DNA of 64,000 bases from CALAED01 sp035765195 (GTDB taxonomy: Bacteria > Actinomycetota > Actinomycetes > Streptosporangiales > Streptosporangiaceae). Below the pieces are notes generated by a model. That model had not been told where the DNA came from, made no database searches, and saw nothing but the letters and a program-made list of their open reading frames with translations. The stretch covers positions 1 to 64,000 of the forward strand of contig DASTYC010000015.1 of the NCBI GenBank assembly GCA_035765195.1. The letters are read 5' to 3'. The position numbers and the translations under genes are program-made. Position 1 is the first letter of the stretch; every line of letters begins with the position of its first letter. Positions 33,837 through 42,196 of this stretch are shown in pieces.

Positions 33837-33852
33837 CCACGGCGGGCACCGG
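33823..33852. terminator. Bidirectional terminator hairpin
   Basis: CCGGTGCCC (33823-33831) and GGGCACCGG (33844-33852) form a perfect 9-bp stem with a 12-base loop between the convergent hydrolase and GH54 genes. It includes the hydrolase stop codon. No clear U-run on either side. Confidence 0.6.
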
Positions 33853-33868
33853 AGGCGGATCATCGTCA

Positions 33869-36800
33869 TTACGGGAGGTTGGCTCCTCCCGGAGTGGGAT
33901 TGTTGGACGTGGTGAAGTCGGTGCAGTTGCTGTCGGTGTCGGCGCCGTCCGGGTCGCGGGCCGCGCTCCTGCCGGCGCCGGTGGTCGTGCCCGGGGCGGT
34001 CACGGTGCACCCTGCCCGCCCGGTGCCCGATTCGGCCTGGTAGCCCTCGGCGAGCCACGGGTCGACGAGCCTTCCGTAGTTGAGGCTGTCGGCTACCCGG
34101 CCGCGGGCGTCGCGCAGCACCATGTTGCCGGCGCCGGCTGAGAGGGCAGGTCCGCCGAACCACTGGTCGGGTGCCGGCGGGCCCTGGTAGCCCGCGTTCG
34201 TCACGGCGGAGTCGACCACCGGCGCGTTGATCGCGTGGCTGTTGCCGAGGGGTTTGTCGAGGGTGATGGCGCTGCTCAGCGCCTGCACCGGCTCGTTGCT
34301 CGAGTGCGCGAAGCGTGTCGCCGGGCTGAAGGCGACACCCGTGCCCCGGTCGCTGAAGGGAAGGTTGGACGCGTGGTCGAACTTCAGCGGGGCGGTCAGG
34401 GTGAGGCCGGTGCCGTCCGCGCCGGACGTACCCACCGACGCGACGGTGACGTTCTCGATCTTCGGGTGGATGTCGAGCCGGATGGTGTCGCCGGCGGTGA
34501 TGTTGGTGGTCGAGGTGGCCTTGATGTTGGTCGCACCGGCGGGCGCCGCGGCCGCGAGCCGGGCCTGCGTGCCCGGCTTGCCGACGGCGGTCACCGTGGC
34601 TGTTTCGAACGTGTCGCCGTTGCCGATGGCCAGCTTCTCGCCGGCGGTGAAGCCCGATGCGCTCGTGACGGGCACGTTGGTCGAGCCGGCGGGGACCGTG
34701 ATGATCGGGCCGTCGGGCAGCGGCTGCCACAGCGGCGTGCTGGCGCTCGGCAGGCTGATGATGGTCGCGTCGCGGCCGTTGCCCGACGAGTCCGGCGCGG
34801 TTTCACCGGCGTCCTGGTCGAACGTGTACGAGGCGACGTTGCCGGCGCCGGCCTGCCCGCCGGCCAGCGCGGTCATCTCGGCGGCGGACAGCGCGTGGTC
34901 GTAGATCTGGAAGTCATCGACGGCGGCGTCCAGGTGCGGGTCGGCGCTGAACTGGGATCGGCCGACCCAGTTCTGGTCGGTCGCGCCGAGGTCGGCCGGG
35001 TGGATGGTCATGTCGGGGTTGGTGGCCACGGGTACGCCGTTGAGCCACATGGTGCCGGTCGTGCCCGACAGCGTGATCGCCACGTGCTGCCAGCCGGTGG
35101 GCAGCTGCGGACCCGGGCCGCTGGCCGGGATCATCTGCGACCCGTCACCGGCGTTGATATCGAACCGCAGCGCGTCCGTCCCGCCGGCACTGGCGGTCAG
35201 GAACATGAAGTTGGACGTGCCGGTGCCGAAGTCGAAGATCCGAGCCCACGTCTGGTCGGTCGCCGTGACGTTGACCCAGGTCGCGATCGTGAAGTCGTTC
35301 AGCTCGCTGACGACGTCCGCCGGCAGGTTCACGTACTCACCGTTTCCCGACAGCTTGACGGCGTTGCCGATCTTGCCCGGTACGCGGGGCCCGGTCGCAC
35401 CGGAGTTGGTGACCTTGGCGATCGTGCGGGTTTCCGTGGCGGAGCCGGTGCCGATCTGGACCTGCCGGCCGGGAGCGAGACCGGTCGAGCTGGTGACGTT
35501 GATGGTGGTGTCGCCCCTGCGGGCGGGGGCCGCCAGCCCAGAGTTGGACAGGCCGAGCAGGTAGGAGCGGCGGCTCGCGAGCTTCGTCCCGGCCGGGACG
35601 GTCACCGTCGAGGCGACGGCGTGCCCCGTCGGGTGCTCGGTCAGGGTCCAGTTCGACAGGTCGACGGTGCTGTCGCCGGCGTTGTAGAGCTCGATGAACG
35701 CGTTGGCCGGGTTGGTACTGGTCCCCGTACGGAACTCGTTGATCTTGATCGGGCTGATGTTCCGTACCTTCTCTGTAGTTGTCTCGCGTTGTCTCGCACC
35801 GTTCCTCGAGTTCGTCCACGTGGCGTTGCCGATCAGGTCGCCGTTGAAGGCCGCCGGACCCGAGGTCACCTTGAAGGTCGCGCTCACGCTCGCGCCGGGC
35901 GCGACCGAGTCGAACGTCCGCGAGGTGTCGGCTGTGCCCGCGACGAACGAGGTCCACTGCTTGGCAGGCACGGAAATGCTCAACTTCACGCCGACCGCGC
36001 GCGACCCCGTGGTGTTGGTGAACGTCACGGTGGAGTTCTGCGAGGACCCCGGTGAGAACGTCTGGAGTCCCGGCGGAGTGGTCGTTGCCGAGGCCGGCGC
36101 CAGGCTCAGTCGCCGCACGTCGTACTTGGCGGCCACGATGTTGGCCTGCACAGCGTTATCGGTGGCGTCCGTCGGGTACCCGGCCGTCATCACGCCTTCA
36201 TAGAAGGTGCCCTGCGAACCGTTGCTGTTGTCGCCGCCGTTGCCCAAGACAATGGCCCCCTGCTTGCGCATCGGGTCATAGCTGGAATCGACGCGCGGTC
36301 CGTCGAACATGGTCGCCAGGGCGCCCTGCTGCGCGTCGCCGCCCAGGGAGGCCCAATGGTGCGGTTCGCCTTTGGCCACGGCGGTCACGAACCGCGAGGT
36401 GATGCTCGGCAGGTCTGGGCAGAGCTTGGACGTACTACCCGGGTTGACGCAACCTACCAGGTTGTTCTCCTGGTCGGTCATGATCCACGGGCCGGGGGGA
36501 GGTCCGCGATACCAGGCGGTGGCGTTCCCGTAGTAGCTGGTCTCCATGGTGCCGTTGCCGTCGTCGCGGCTGTCGATCTCGCCGTTGCCGTAGTCGAAGC
36601 AGCAGCCGTCGTTGAAGTGCCGGCCGTTGACGACCCAGTACATGCCCTCCGGCTCGTCGTCGGTCGCGATGCCCCTGGTGTCGTTGTTGCGCAGGCCCAT
36701 GCCCGGCTCGATGAAGACGCCGTAGGCCTTGTGGCCGCCGATCGTAATCGGCGCCATGTCAGCGATCGGGAAGTTGTTGACGCCGCCCATGGCCGGCCCG

Positions 36801-37231
36801 CTGAACGCCCCGCGGGGCGCCTGGGTGAGGTCGTTGTGGTTCGGGGATTGGTCGTAGACCGTGGTGACAAGGCAGGTCGTGTTGCCGCAGAACGCGTCCT
36901 GCGCCGCCGCGTTGGCGTATCCGCCCGCATCCGGGAACGGCGCGGCGCGGCGTGCGACGACGCCGATGTCCCTGACGCGCCCGTCCGACAGTCGCATGAC
37001 CCGGTAGAGCGGGCCGTTGTAGGAGGCGTACAGCGCCCGCGTGGTGCTGTGGGCGGCCACGCACGGGGTGCCGGCGGCCGCGTAGATGTCACACGGGCCC
37101 TGCGGCCTGGGCGGCGGGGCGGCCCGCGCCGCTGTCGCCATGGCGAACGTGAAACCAATCGGCAACAACGCGATCGCCAGACCGGCGGCGAGGGTCCTCA
37201 GGCGGGTGCGCCGGATGGGGGACATCAACAT
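33869..37231 (-). CDS. Secreted GH54 alpha-L-arabinofuranosidase with lamin-tail and LamG domains
   Basis: The 1120-residue protein has a Sec signal peptide (cleavage after ATAARA, about residue 37) and then a GH54 catalytic domain (about 45-375). The vicinal Cys pair CCFDYGNGE places the nucleophile candidate at Glu218, and GGDNSNGSQGTFYEG gives the acid/base Asp334; both match fungal AbfB as I know it. After it come a beta-sandwich linker (about 380-475), a lamin-tail domain (492-560, INEFRTGT and FIELYNAGDSTVDLSNW), a LamG/concanavalin-like domain (about 620-790) and beta-rich repeats to the end. The usual CBM42 arabinose-binding domain is not seen. It would cleave terminal arabinose from plant polysaccharide outside the cell. 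Confidence 0.85.
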   Translation of the reverse strand: MLMSPIRRTRLRTLAAGLAIALLPIGFTFAMATAARAAPPPRPQGPCDIYAAAGTPCVAAHSTTRALYASYNGPLYRVMRLSDGRVRDIGVVARRAAPFPDAGGYANAAAQDAFCGNTTCLVTTVYDQSPNHNDLTQAPRGAFSGPAMGGVNNFPIADMAPITIGGHKAYGVFIEPGMGLRNNDTRGIATDDEPEGMYWVVNGRHFNDGCCFDYGNGEIDSRDDGNGTMETSYYGNATAWYRGPPPGPWIMTDQENNLVGCVNPGSTSKLCPDLPSITSRFVTAVAKGEPHHWASLGGDAQQGALATMFDGPRVDSSYDPMRKQGAIVLGNGGDNSNGSQGTFYEGVMTAGYPTDATDNAVQANIVAAKYDVRRLSLAPASATTTPPGLQTFSPGSSQNSTVTFTNTTGSRAVGVKLSISVPAKQWTSFVAGTADTSRTFDSVAPGASVSATFKVTSGPAAFNGDLIGNATWTNSRNGARQRETTTEKVRNISPIKINEFRTGTSTNPANAFIELYNAGDSTVDLSNWTLTEHPTGHAVASTVTVPAGTKLASRRSYLLGLSNSGLAAPARRGDTTINVTSSTGLAPGRQVQIGTGSATETRTIAKVTNSGATGPRVPGKIGNAVKLSGNGEYVNLPADVVSELNDFTIATWVNVTATDQTWARIFDFGTGTSNFMFLTASAGGTDALRFDINAGDGSQMIPASGPGPQLPTGWQHVAITLSGTTGTMWLNGVPVATNPDMTIHPADLGATDQNWVGRSQFSADPHLDAAVDDFQIYDHALSAAEMTALAGGQAGAGNVASYTFDQDAGETAPDSSGNGRDATIISLPSASTPLWQPLPDGPIITVPAGSTNVPVTSASGFTAGEKLAIGNGDTFETATVTAVGKPGTQARLAAAAPAGATNIKATSTTNITAGDTIRLDIHPKIENVTVASVGTSGADGTGLTLTAPLKFDHASNLPFSDRGTGVAFSPATRFAHSSNEPVQALSSAITLDKPLGNSHAINAPVVDSAVTNAGYQGPPAPDQWFGGPALSAGAGNMVLRDARGRVADSLNYGRLVDPWLAEGYQAESGTGRAGCTVTAPGTTTGAGRSAARDPDGADTDSNCTDFTTSNNPTPGGANLP

Positions 37232-37262
37232 GCTGGATTAGCTCCTATGCTGCTGAGCCGGG

Positions 37263-37289
37263 CAAGCGCCCTTGCGACAAGCGCCCTTG
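37263..37289. repeat. 15-bp-spaced direct repeat in the GH54 leader
   Basis: CAAGCGCCCTTG occurs twice, at 37263-37274 and 37278-37289, 32-58 bp upstream of the GH54 ATG (minus strand). Each copy is itself an imperfect palindrome. Half-site-like elements between promoter and start suggest an operator, but the repeat may also be slippage. Confidence 0.4.
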
Positions 37290-37514
37290 TCTCGCCTTGA
37301 CCGCGCTGAGAAATTCAGCGAACCCACTCCGTGGTAACCGGCTGGGCATCGCGCGATCGCTGTCAACCTGCGACGAGATTTCGCAACCGACTATGCGCTG
37401 GACTTTGTTGGCGCGCACACAGACGACACTCTGCGGCCCGGACATACCTGTCAAGGGCTGCGCGACGACCACGCTGGAGATGAAATTGCCGGGCGCCGCC
37501 TGCGTAAAGAATGG

Positions 37515-37868
37515 TCAGGCGGGCTGCCACAGCTCGACCCGATTGCCCTCAGGATCGGTGACCCAGCCGAACCGTCCGACGCCCTCCATGTCCTGGGTCT
37601 CCTTGGCCACGTCCGCTCCCTTGTCGCGCAATTGCGCGAGCATCGCATCCAGATCGCGGACACGGAAGTTGAGCATCGTCTGCTGGGCGCGGGAGCCGAA
37701 GTACTCGGTCTCGGACTCGAACGTCGCGAACACTGTCACCCCGGCTTCCTGACGCCACAGGCCGTTCTCATCGGCGTCCAGGCCCAGGCAATCGCGATAC
37801 CACGCCCCCAAGGCCACTGGGTCGGCGGCCCGCATGAAGTATCCGCCAACTCCAAGCACACGTTCCAT
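37515..37868 (-). CDS. VOC/glyoxalase-fold protein
   Basis: The 117-residue protein is a single vicinal-oxygen-chelate domain with two paired beta-alpha-beta-beta-beta units: VLGVGGYFMRAADPVALGAW opens the first and MLNFRVRDLDAMLAQLRDKGADV the second, ending in DPEGNRVELWQP. Members include glyoxalase I, dioxygenases and antibiotic-resistance proteins; this size fits a small resistance or unknown-function type. It lies 283 bp upstream of the GH54 gene and 61 bp downstream of the ATP-grasp gene, same strand. Catalytic role unknown. Confidence 0.82.
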   Translation of the reverse strand: MERVLGVGGYFMRAADPVALGAWYRDCLGLDADENGLWRQEAGVTVFATFESETEYFGSRAQQTMLNFRVRDLDAMLAQLRDKGADVAKETQDMEGVGRFGWVTDPEGNRVELWQPA

Positions 37869-37929
37869 GCCGCCATCTTGCCAGGACCCAGCTCTTGTCG
37901 TTTGGCTCGGCGAGCGCGCGTGGTGGCCC

Positions 37930-39117
37930 TCACGAGGATTGGATGATCTCCCGCCAGGCGTGCGGCGTCAGGGCGTAGTTGGCGACGCTTCCGGTGGTGA
38001 ACCAGGCATATGAGCGTGGCCGGACCAGAGTCGCGACGGCGGCCACGGCCACGGGGGCGAGGGCGAGCGGGTCCCGCCGTAGCGGGGTCAGCTCCTCCAC
38101 GCTGTGCCGGTAGTCGCCCCGGCCGAGTGCCGCGGTGAGCAGTTCGGCGGTGACGGCGGTGCGCCTGCCGCAGTGCTGGGCGGTGCCGAGCACCGCGAGC
38201 AGGAGTTGGTGGGTCCGCGTCCCGGAAGGGCCCGGGGCGGCCACGTGCCTCGGCGGGACGGATCGCGCGACGTCGAGCAGCGTCTCGACCAGGTCGACGC
38301 CGGAGTGATAGGCGTTGCCCGGCTCGACCAACCGCGGGTTGACGTCGATGAACACCGGGCCGTCCGGTCCGAGGATCACATCGGCGGACAGCGCACCGTG
38401 CCAGCCCAGCCCGTCGCCCAGGGCACGCATATGTCCGGTCACGTCTGGCAGGTCGAGGCTGCGCTTATGGCTGGCGCCGCCGCCCGCGCCCTCGCGGACG
38501 CGGAGGTTGGCATGATGGGCGACCAGCTCACCGCGCGAGAATACGGTCTGCACCATAGCCAGCGCGCCTTCGACCGGCGCCTGCGCCAGCACGGGGCCGT
38601 CGTGCGGGAACCGGCGCAGCTCCGTCGCCGACGAGACCCGGCGCACCCCTGTGGTCGCCGTTCCGATGGGCGTCTTGACGAAGATCGGGAACTCGTCCCA
38701 GGCGTCGTCGCGGTTGATCACGCTTGCCCTCGGCTGCGGGATCCCGAGGCGCCGCAGGGTCTCGAACGCCGAAATCTTGTCCTGCACCTGCCGGAGCGCC
38801 GCGAACGACGGCACGGCTGTCGCGACGCCCGCCTCACGGAGCCGGCTCGACGCGGCCGACAACACGGCCACCTGCTCCTGGGTGGGGAAGAGCACGTCAA
38901 AGCTTCCGTCGCGGTATGCGGCCAGCGCGGCGTCCAGCCATCCGAACGGATCCTTCCCGTACGCCGGCACCCGCCGGATCCGCCGGACGTGCCGGGTGAA
39001 CCGGCACAGGCACAGCGGGTCGGGCGACAGCGCCTCGACGACGTGCCCCGCCGAGGCAAGCCGGGTCGCGCACTGGCGCGCGGTCAGCCCCGAGGCGTCC
39101 GACAGCAAAACCCGCAT
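37930..39117 (-). CDS. ATP-grasp domain ligase
   Basis: The 395-residue protein starts at ATG 39117 (GGAGGT four to five bases upstream). An open frame extends upstream, but those residues overlap the MFS gene in another frame. The N-terminus (MRVLLSDASG) is the preATP-grasp fold; ATP-grasp follows at about 110-300, with FVKTPIGTATTGVRRV as the Gly-rich/Lys phosphate loop and FIDVNPRLVEPGNA as the Mg-binding end. C-terminal helical part is of unknown role. ATP-grasp enzymes make amide bonds, for example L-amino acid ligases. The MFS exporter immediately upstream suggests a peptide or natural-product pair, as in BacD/BacE. That is an inference. Confidence 0.78.
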   Translation of the reverse strand: MRVLLSDASGLTARQCATRLASAGHVVEALSPDPLCLCRFTRHVRRIRRVPAYGKDPFGWLDAALAAYRDGSFDVLFPTQEQVAVLSAASSRLREAGVATAVPSFAALRQVQDKISAFETLRRLGIPQPRASVINRDDAWDEFPIFVKTPIGTATTGVRRVSSATELRRFPHDGPVLAQAPVEGALAMVQTVFSRGELVAHHANLRVREGAGGGASHKRSLDLPDVTGHMRALGDGLGWHGALSADVILGPDGPVFIDVNPRLVEPGNAYHSGVDLVETLLDVARSVPPRHVAAPGPSGTRTHQLLLAVLGTAQHCGRRTAVTAELLTAALGRGDYRHSVEELTPLRRDPLALAPVAVAAVATLVRPRSYAWFTTGSVANYALTPHAWREIIQSS

Positions 39118-39205
39118 CTCGCACCTCCATCGGCTCTCGCGTCCACAGGGTTCACCCAACCCGGGCGGCCTCGCCACCAACAAGGTGCGGTCATGCCGCG
39201 CAGGG

Positions 39206-40786
39206 CTACACCGCGCAGGGCTCCGCGGTGGTCTCGGGGGTGATTTCGGCATCGGCCTCGGCCTCAGGGGCGGCCGGGCGCAGGTGGCGGAGCAGCACGG
39301 TGGCCACGACGGTGAGGCCGGCGAACACGACCGTGCCGAAGATGGCGGCCGCGTTGAGGCCGCTGGTGAACGCGACGCGGGCGCTGTCGAGCAGGTCCGC
39401 GCCGACCGCCTCGGGCAGATGGCCGGCCACGGAGACGGCGCCGGTGATGCCCTCGCGGGCAGCGGCGGCCACATCGGCGGGCACCGTGTGGGGCACGACC
39501 AGGTGGTCGCGGTAGATGGCGGTGCCGACGCTGCCCAGGGAGGCGAGGCCGAGCGCGATGCCCAGCTCGGCGCTGGTCTCCGCGATCGACGCCGCGGATC
39601 CGGCCTTCTCCGGCGGGGCGGCGCCGACGACGAGGTCGGTGCACAGGGAGTACGGGCCGCTGCCGAGGCCGACGATGACAAAGCCGGCCACCAGCGGCAG
39701 CGTTCCGCCGGTGCTGTCGACCAGGGTGAGCAGCAGGAATCCGAACGCGGACAGCGCCATGCCCGCCGCGATGACATTGCCCGGGCCGAACCGCCGGGCC
39801 AACCCCGGGGTCAGCATCGAACTGGTGATCATCGCCAGCGAGGAGGGCAGCAGCCACAGTCCGGCCCGCAGGGGCGAAAAACCCTCCACCATCTGCAGAT
39901 ATTGGGTGACGAACAGGTAGATCCCGCCCATGATGGCGCCGCCGATCATGAAGACCACGAACGGTGCGCTGAACGAGCGGTTGGCGAACAGCCGAATGTC
40001 GAACAGCGGGTTGGTCAGCGTGGCCTGCCGCCGCGCGAACAGCACACAGAACATCGCGCCGAACGCGATGGCCACGACCGGGGCCGTACCCAAGCCGCTC
40101 TTGGCCACTTCCTTCAGCCCGTACACGACCGGCAGAATCGCGGCCAAGGAGAGCGCGACGCTGGTCAGGTCGATGCGGCCACCGCTCGGGTCGCGGAACT
40201 CGGGCAACAGCACCGGGCCGAGCACGAGCAACAACGCCATCACCGGCACGCCGAGCAAGAACACCGAGCCCCACCAGAAGTTCTGCAGCATCACCCCGCC
40301 GACGACCGGGCCGATCGCGGTGCCGCCGACGAAGCAGCTCATCCACGCCGCGACGGCGATCCCGCGCTGCTTCGGGTCCTTGAAAATGTTGCTGATCAGC
40401 GCGAGCACCGAAGGCATCTGGCTGGCCCCGGCGACGCCCATCAGCGCCCGGGTGATGATCAGCATCTCGGCGTTCACGCTGTAGGCGGCGACCACCGAGG
40501 CCAAACTGAACGCGCTCGCGCCGATCAACAGCAGCCTGCGGCGGCCGATGCGGTCGCCCAACCCGCCCATCGTGACCAGGAATCCGGCGATCATGAACCC
40601 ATAGATGTCCATGATCCAAAGCTGTTGGGTGCTCCCGGCGTGCAGGTCCGCGCTGAGGCGCGGAAGCGCGAGGAACAACACGCTCAGGTCGATGGACAGC
40701 AGCAGGGTCGGCAGCGCGAGGACCGCCAGGGCGACCCACTCTCGCCGTCCGGCCCTCGTCCCGGCCAGTGTCGCCGTGTGGCTCAT
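39206..40786 (-). CDS. MFS multidrug/exporter permease (DHA2, 14 TM)
   Basis: The 526-residue protein starts at ATG 40786 (GGGAG six bases upstream); an upstream ATG at 40825 adds 13 residues. It has about 14 transmembrane helices of the DHA2/QacA type, with motif A GGLGDRIGRRRLLLIG between helices 2 and 3 and IDLSVLFLALPRLS in the first helix. These are proton antiporters exporting drugs, peptides or metabolites. It is 88 bp upstream of the ATP-grasp gene, same strand, and probably cotranscribed. The C-terminal tail is acidic. Confidence 0.85.
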   Translation of the reverse strand: MSHTATLAGTRAGRREWVALAVLALPTLLLSIDLSVLFLALPRLSADLHAGSTQQLWIMDIYGFMIAGFLVTMGGLGDRIGRRRLLLIGASAFSLASVVAAYSVNAEMLIITRALMGVAGASQMPSVLALISNIFKDPKQRGIAVAAWMSCFVGGTAIGPVVGGVMLQNFWWGSVFLLGVPVMALLLVLGPVLLPEFRDPSGGRIDLTSVALSLAAILPVVYGLKEVAKSGLGTAPVVAIAFGAMFCVLFARRQATLTNPLFDIRLFANRSFSAPFVVFMIGGAIMGGIYLFVTQYLQMVEGFSPLRAGLWLLPSSLAMITSSMLTPGLARRFGPGNVIAAGMALSAFGFLLLTLVDSTGGTLPLVAGFVIVGLGSGPYSLCTDLVVGAAPPEKAGSAASIAETSAELGIALGLASLGSVGTAIYRDHLVVPHTVPADVAAAAREGITGAVSVAGHLPEAVGADLLDSARVAFTSGLNAAAIFGTVVFAGLTVVATVLLRHLRPAAPEAEADAEITPETTAEPCAV

Positions 40787-40917
40787 CGTCATCTCCCGGT
40801 CTCGTGCCGACTGTGCGCTCGGCAATTGAGACCAGGCAGGGGGCGAAAACTCATCGGGCGAGCAGCGCCACGGTGAACGACCTGATCAGCGTGCTCGGCC
40901 TCGGCGCTCGATAATCC

Positions 40918-41937
40918 TCAGCCGAACTTCTTACGTGCGAGTGCCGCGCCCTGCGCGAGCGCGGCGAGCTTGCCGTAGGCGACATCCCGGCGCATCGGCG
41001 CCATGCCGCAGTTGGTGCCCGCGATGATCCTGTCGCGTGGCACGTACTTCATCGCCGCACCGATCACGGCCGCCACCTGCTCGGGCGTTTCCACCTCGTC
41101 GCTCGCGACATCGATCACGCCGACCTGAACGTCTTTGCCCTCGAGGAGCGTCAGCAGGCTCATCGGCACGCGCGAATTGCGGCACTCGACCGAGACCTGG
41201 TCGATGCGGCTGCGCGCCAGCGCCGGAAAGATCTCCTCGTACTGGCGCCATTCGCCCCCGAGCGACGCCTTCCAGTCGATATTGGCCTTGATGCCATAGC
41301 CGTAGCAGATGTGGACCGCGGTGGTGCAGCCGACGCCCTCGATCGCGCGGTGCAGCGCCTCGATGCCCCACTCCTTGACCTCGGCCATGTAGACGTTGAA
41401 GGCCGGCTCGTCGAACTGGATCACGTCGACGCCGTCGGCGGCGAGCGCGCGCGCCTCGGCGTTCAGCAGGCCGGCGAACGCCATCGCCATCTTCGCCCGG
41501 TCGCCGTAATGGGCGTCGGCCACGGTGTCGACGATGGTCATCGGGCCGGGGAGGGTCATCTTGAGCTTGCGCCCGGTATGGGCGCGCGCGAGCCGCGCCT
41601 CGGTCGCGTGCACGCGGCCTTTGAGCCGAAGCTCGCCGGTGACCTGCGGCACCTCCGCCTTGTAGCGGTCGGCGCGGATGCCGATCTCAACCTTGTGGGC
41701 GAAGTCGATGCCGTCGACGAACTCGACAAAGCCGTGTACGAAGTGCTGCCGCGACTGCTCGCCGTCGGTCACGACGTCGATGCCGCAATCCTCCTGCAGC
41801 TTGAGGGCGAGCAGCGTGGCGTCGCGCTTGGCGTCCTCGAGCTCGGTGCCGGTGAGCCGCCAGGGGGCCCACAGGCGGTTCGGCTCCGCGAGCCAGGCGG
41901 GTTTCGGCAGGCTACCGGCAATAGCGGTGTCGAACAT
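40918..41937 (-). CDS. Short cobalamin-independent methionine synthase-like protein (core-MetE/MesD type)
   Basis: The 339-residue protein corresponds to the C-terminal catalytic barrel of MetE. Zinc-site residues can be placed: His209 and Cys211 in VHICYG, a Glu at about 234/235 and Cys310 in AGTNCGM. The N-terminal half of classic MetE is absent, as in core-MetE proteins and in MesD, which needs the DUF1852 partner MesX. No DUF1852 gene is next to it here. It would transfer a methyl group to homocysteine or a related thiol. Codons are as GC-rich as the neighbours. It lies between the MFS and P450 genes without an obvious partner. Confidence 0.82.
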   Translation of the reverse strand: MFDTAIAGSLPKPAWLAEPNRLWAPWRLTGTELEDAKRDATLLALKLQEDCGIDVVTDGEQSRQHFVHGFVEFVDGIDFAHKVEIGIRADRYKAEVPQVTGELRLKGRVHATEARLARAHTGRKLKMTLPGPMTIVDTVADAHYGDRAKMAMAFAGLLNAEARALAADGVDVIQFDEPAFNVYMAEVKEWGIEALHRAIEGVGCTTAVHICYGYGIKANIDWKASLGGEWRQYEEIFPALARSRIDQVSVECRNSRVPMSLLTLLEGKDVQVGVIDVASDEVETPEQVAAVIGAAMKYVPRDRIIAGTNCGMAPMRRDVAYGKLAALAQGAALARKKFG

Positions 41938-42196
41938 CGCTTCCTCCGCCCAGGCTTCTTACGCATCACCATACGCGTCGCTTCGGCTCGCAGCCATCGG
42001 GGCCGGCCGTAGCGGAGCGAGAGCCGCCGGCCCGGCCTCCCTAGGCATATTCGACCAATTCACTACGCCGGCTTGGGGGCCTTTAACCAGTTCGCCGGAC
42101 CAATCGAGTTCTCGATCGTCCATGCGATGCGGATGCACCGCACTCAGCGCGTAGGCGGCGGCAGGGTTATGGTGCGAACGTCGGTATGGCCTGAGC
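41938..42196. other. Divergent intergenic region with GC-rich inverted repeat
   Basis: About 260 bp between the MetE-like gene and the P450 gene. GGGCCGGC (42000-42007) and GCCGGCCC (42026-42033) form an 8-bp stem with an 18-base loop. It may belong to the 5' leader of the minus-strand gene; no riboswitch family is recognised. Confidence 0.4.

Noticed and set aside
38651..40876. 741-residue plus-strand open frame opposite the ATP-grasp and MFS genes
   Set aside because: Arg/Gln/His-rich antisense sequence; the minus strand has clear transmembrane helices and ATP-grasp motifs.
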